Assembly (NCBI RefSeq): GCF_016907535.1
Contig: NZ_JAFBCF010000001.1
Location: 3,906,001-3,970,000, forward strand
Length of the DNA stretch: 64,000 nucleotides
Origin: Microlunatus panaciterrae
Lineage (GTDB): Bacteria > Actinomycetota > Actinomycetes > Propionibacteriales > Propionibacteriaceae
Direction: 5' to 3'
Positions 63,198-64,000 of the stretch are shown here, piece by piece; position 1 is the first letter of the stretch; each line of letters opens with the position of its first letter. The notes beneath the pieces are model-generated. The model saw only the letters and a program-made list of their open reading frames with translations, ran no database searches and was not told where the DNA came from. The position numbers and the translations under genes are program-made.

Positions 63198-64000
63198 GTG
63201 AACCACCTTCCAGCTGCGAGCTCGTCGGCAACCGACCCGGCCTCCGGCTCAGTGCTGGCTCCCTATGAGGCAGTCCTGCTGCTGTCGTTCGGCGGCCCGG
63301 AACGGCCCGACGATGTGCTGCCCTTCCTCGAGAACGTGACTCGGGGCCGTGGCATCCCGACCGAGCGGCTGGCCGAAGTGGGGGAGCACTACTTCCTGTT
63401 CGGCGGCAGAAGCCCCATCAACGACCAATGCCGCGCGCTGCTGGCGGAACTGGGTCTAGAGTTCCGGCGTCGCGGGATCGCCGTTCCGCTGTATTGGGGC
63501 AACCGGAACTGGAGTCCCTACCTGGCCGACACCCTGGCCCGGATCGAGGCCGACGGCCACCGCCGGGTGCTGACCGTCACCACCAGCGCGTACCCGTCCT
63601 ACTCGTCCTGCCGGCAGTACCGGGAGAACCTGTTCGACGCCGCCGAGGGCACTGAGCTGCAGATCGACAAGATCCGCAACTACGCCAACCATCCCGGCTT
63701 CGTCTCGGCGTTCGTCGAGACCACCCTGGCCGCCCTGGACACGTTGTCCGAGCAGGCCGGGTTGACCCGGCTCGTGTTCGTCACCCACGCCATCCCCACA
63801 GCGATGGCAGAGTCGTCCGGACCCCAGCCGCGCAGCAGTGAGGGCGGGTATGTCGATTGGCACCGGGCCGTCGCTGCCGACGTCGCCCGGCGGGTGTCGG
63901 CCGAGCGCGGGATCGAGCTCGAGCACGACCTGGTCTACTGCTCCCGGTCCGGTCCGCCGAGCCAGCCGTGGACCGGGCCGGACGTCAACGACCACCTTCG
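63198..64000 (+). CDS. hemH: ferrochelatase (probably coproporphyrin type), 5' part
   Basis: First 267 residues of a ferrochelatase; the frame runs off the window. AVLLLSFGGPERPDDVLPFLENV near residue 22, HYFLFGGRSPINDQC, WGNRNWSPYLADTL, TSAYPSYSSCRQYREN and FVTHAIPTAMAES (with the metal-inserting His) are all family blocks. The Cys in SYSSCRQYRE is the first ligand of the [2Fe-2S] cluster seen in actinobacterial enzymes; the remaining ligands would lie beyond the window. Actinobacteria use the coproporphyrin-dependent haem pathway (CpfC), so Fe is probably inserted into coproporphyrin III. GAGGATC is 7 nt before the GTG. Haem made here would also supply the DevS-like sensor. Confidence 0.92.
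   Translation, partial: MNHLPAASSSATDPASGSVLAPYEAVLLLSFGGPERPDDVLPFLENVTRGRGIPTERLAEVGEHYFLFGGRSPINDQCRALLAELGLEFRRRGIAVPLYWGNRNWSPYLADTLARIEADGHRRVLTVTTSAYPSYSSCRQYRENLFDAAEGTELQIDKIRNYANHPGFVSAFVETTLAALDTLSEQAGLTRLVFVTHAIPTAMAESSGPQPRSSEGGYVDWHRAVAADVARRVSAERGIELEHDLVYCSRSGPPSQPWTGPDVNDHL

Overview
The window is a high-GC, gene-dense chromosome segment from an actinomycete. Supporting signs are a SepH (DUF3071) division protein, an Ala/Lys-rich primary sigma factor, a ParE/ParC pair with a DUF7455 zinc protein, an actinobacterial ferrochelatase (probably coproporphyrin type), many GTG starts, and several TANNNT boxes 6-7 nt before a start codon, which suggests leaderless mRNAs. Gene content (phosphoketolase, GH127, REP-like palindromes) would suit a soil or sludge member of the Propionibacteriales such as a Microlunatus relative, but that placement is inference. 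No rRNA, tRNA, CRISPR array, prophage or transposase was recognised.

Layout. 1-2.9 kb: 3' part of a GH29 fucosidase (minus strand), then an HMG-CoA-lyase-like gene and a YbjN/TY-chaperone-like protein. 3.0-10.1 kb: a cluster resembling the mycobacterial DosR dormancy regulon (phosphoketolase, FMN split-barrel protein, DevR/DosR-type regulator, DoxX protein, tandem UspA protein, DevS/DosS-type GAF kinase with the haem-ligand His conserved). A perfect GGGAC-type palindrome lies upstream of doxX and a degenerate one upstream of the phosphoketolase. 10.6-17.3 kb: HrpA-type helicase, PAC2 protein, acyl-CoA thioesterase II and a nucleotidyltransferase. 17.4-20.6 kb: a sugar ABC importer without ATPase. 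20.7-28.2 kb: group-2 sigma factor, S9 peptidase, a coupled operon for a small membrane protein, a His-containing polytopic membrane protein and a Rieske lipoprotein, then a thioesterase-like protein, a glutamate-cysteine ligase homologue and a single-domain Usp.

28.4-48.9 kb is mostly housekeeping: primary sigma factor, DUF7455 protein, parE, beta-carbonic anhydrase, parC, acyl-CoA synthetase, glpD/glpK, a GNAT plus NDP-forming acyl-CoA synthetase fusion, DUF5998 protein, alkaline-phosphatase-superfamily enzyme, PLP aminotransferase, thymidine kinase and a two-domain rhodanese. 49.1-60.4 kb is a glycan-utilisation island (GH127, LacI regulator, ABC importer without ATPase, MGH1-like glycosidase, GH2-like enzyme). 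60.9-64 kb returns to conserved genes: sepH, a TRIC/UPF0126 membrane protein and the 5' part of ferrochelatase.

Five intergenic arrays of one short palindrome-like repeat (core CCCTGAGCCTGTCGAAGGG) punctuate the window. Four lie between convergent genes, and two bracket the glycan island. The arrays carry tandem truncated copies that keep the same end of the element.
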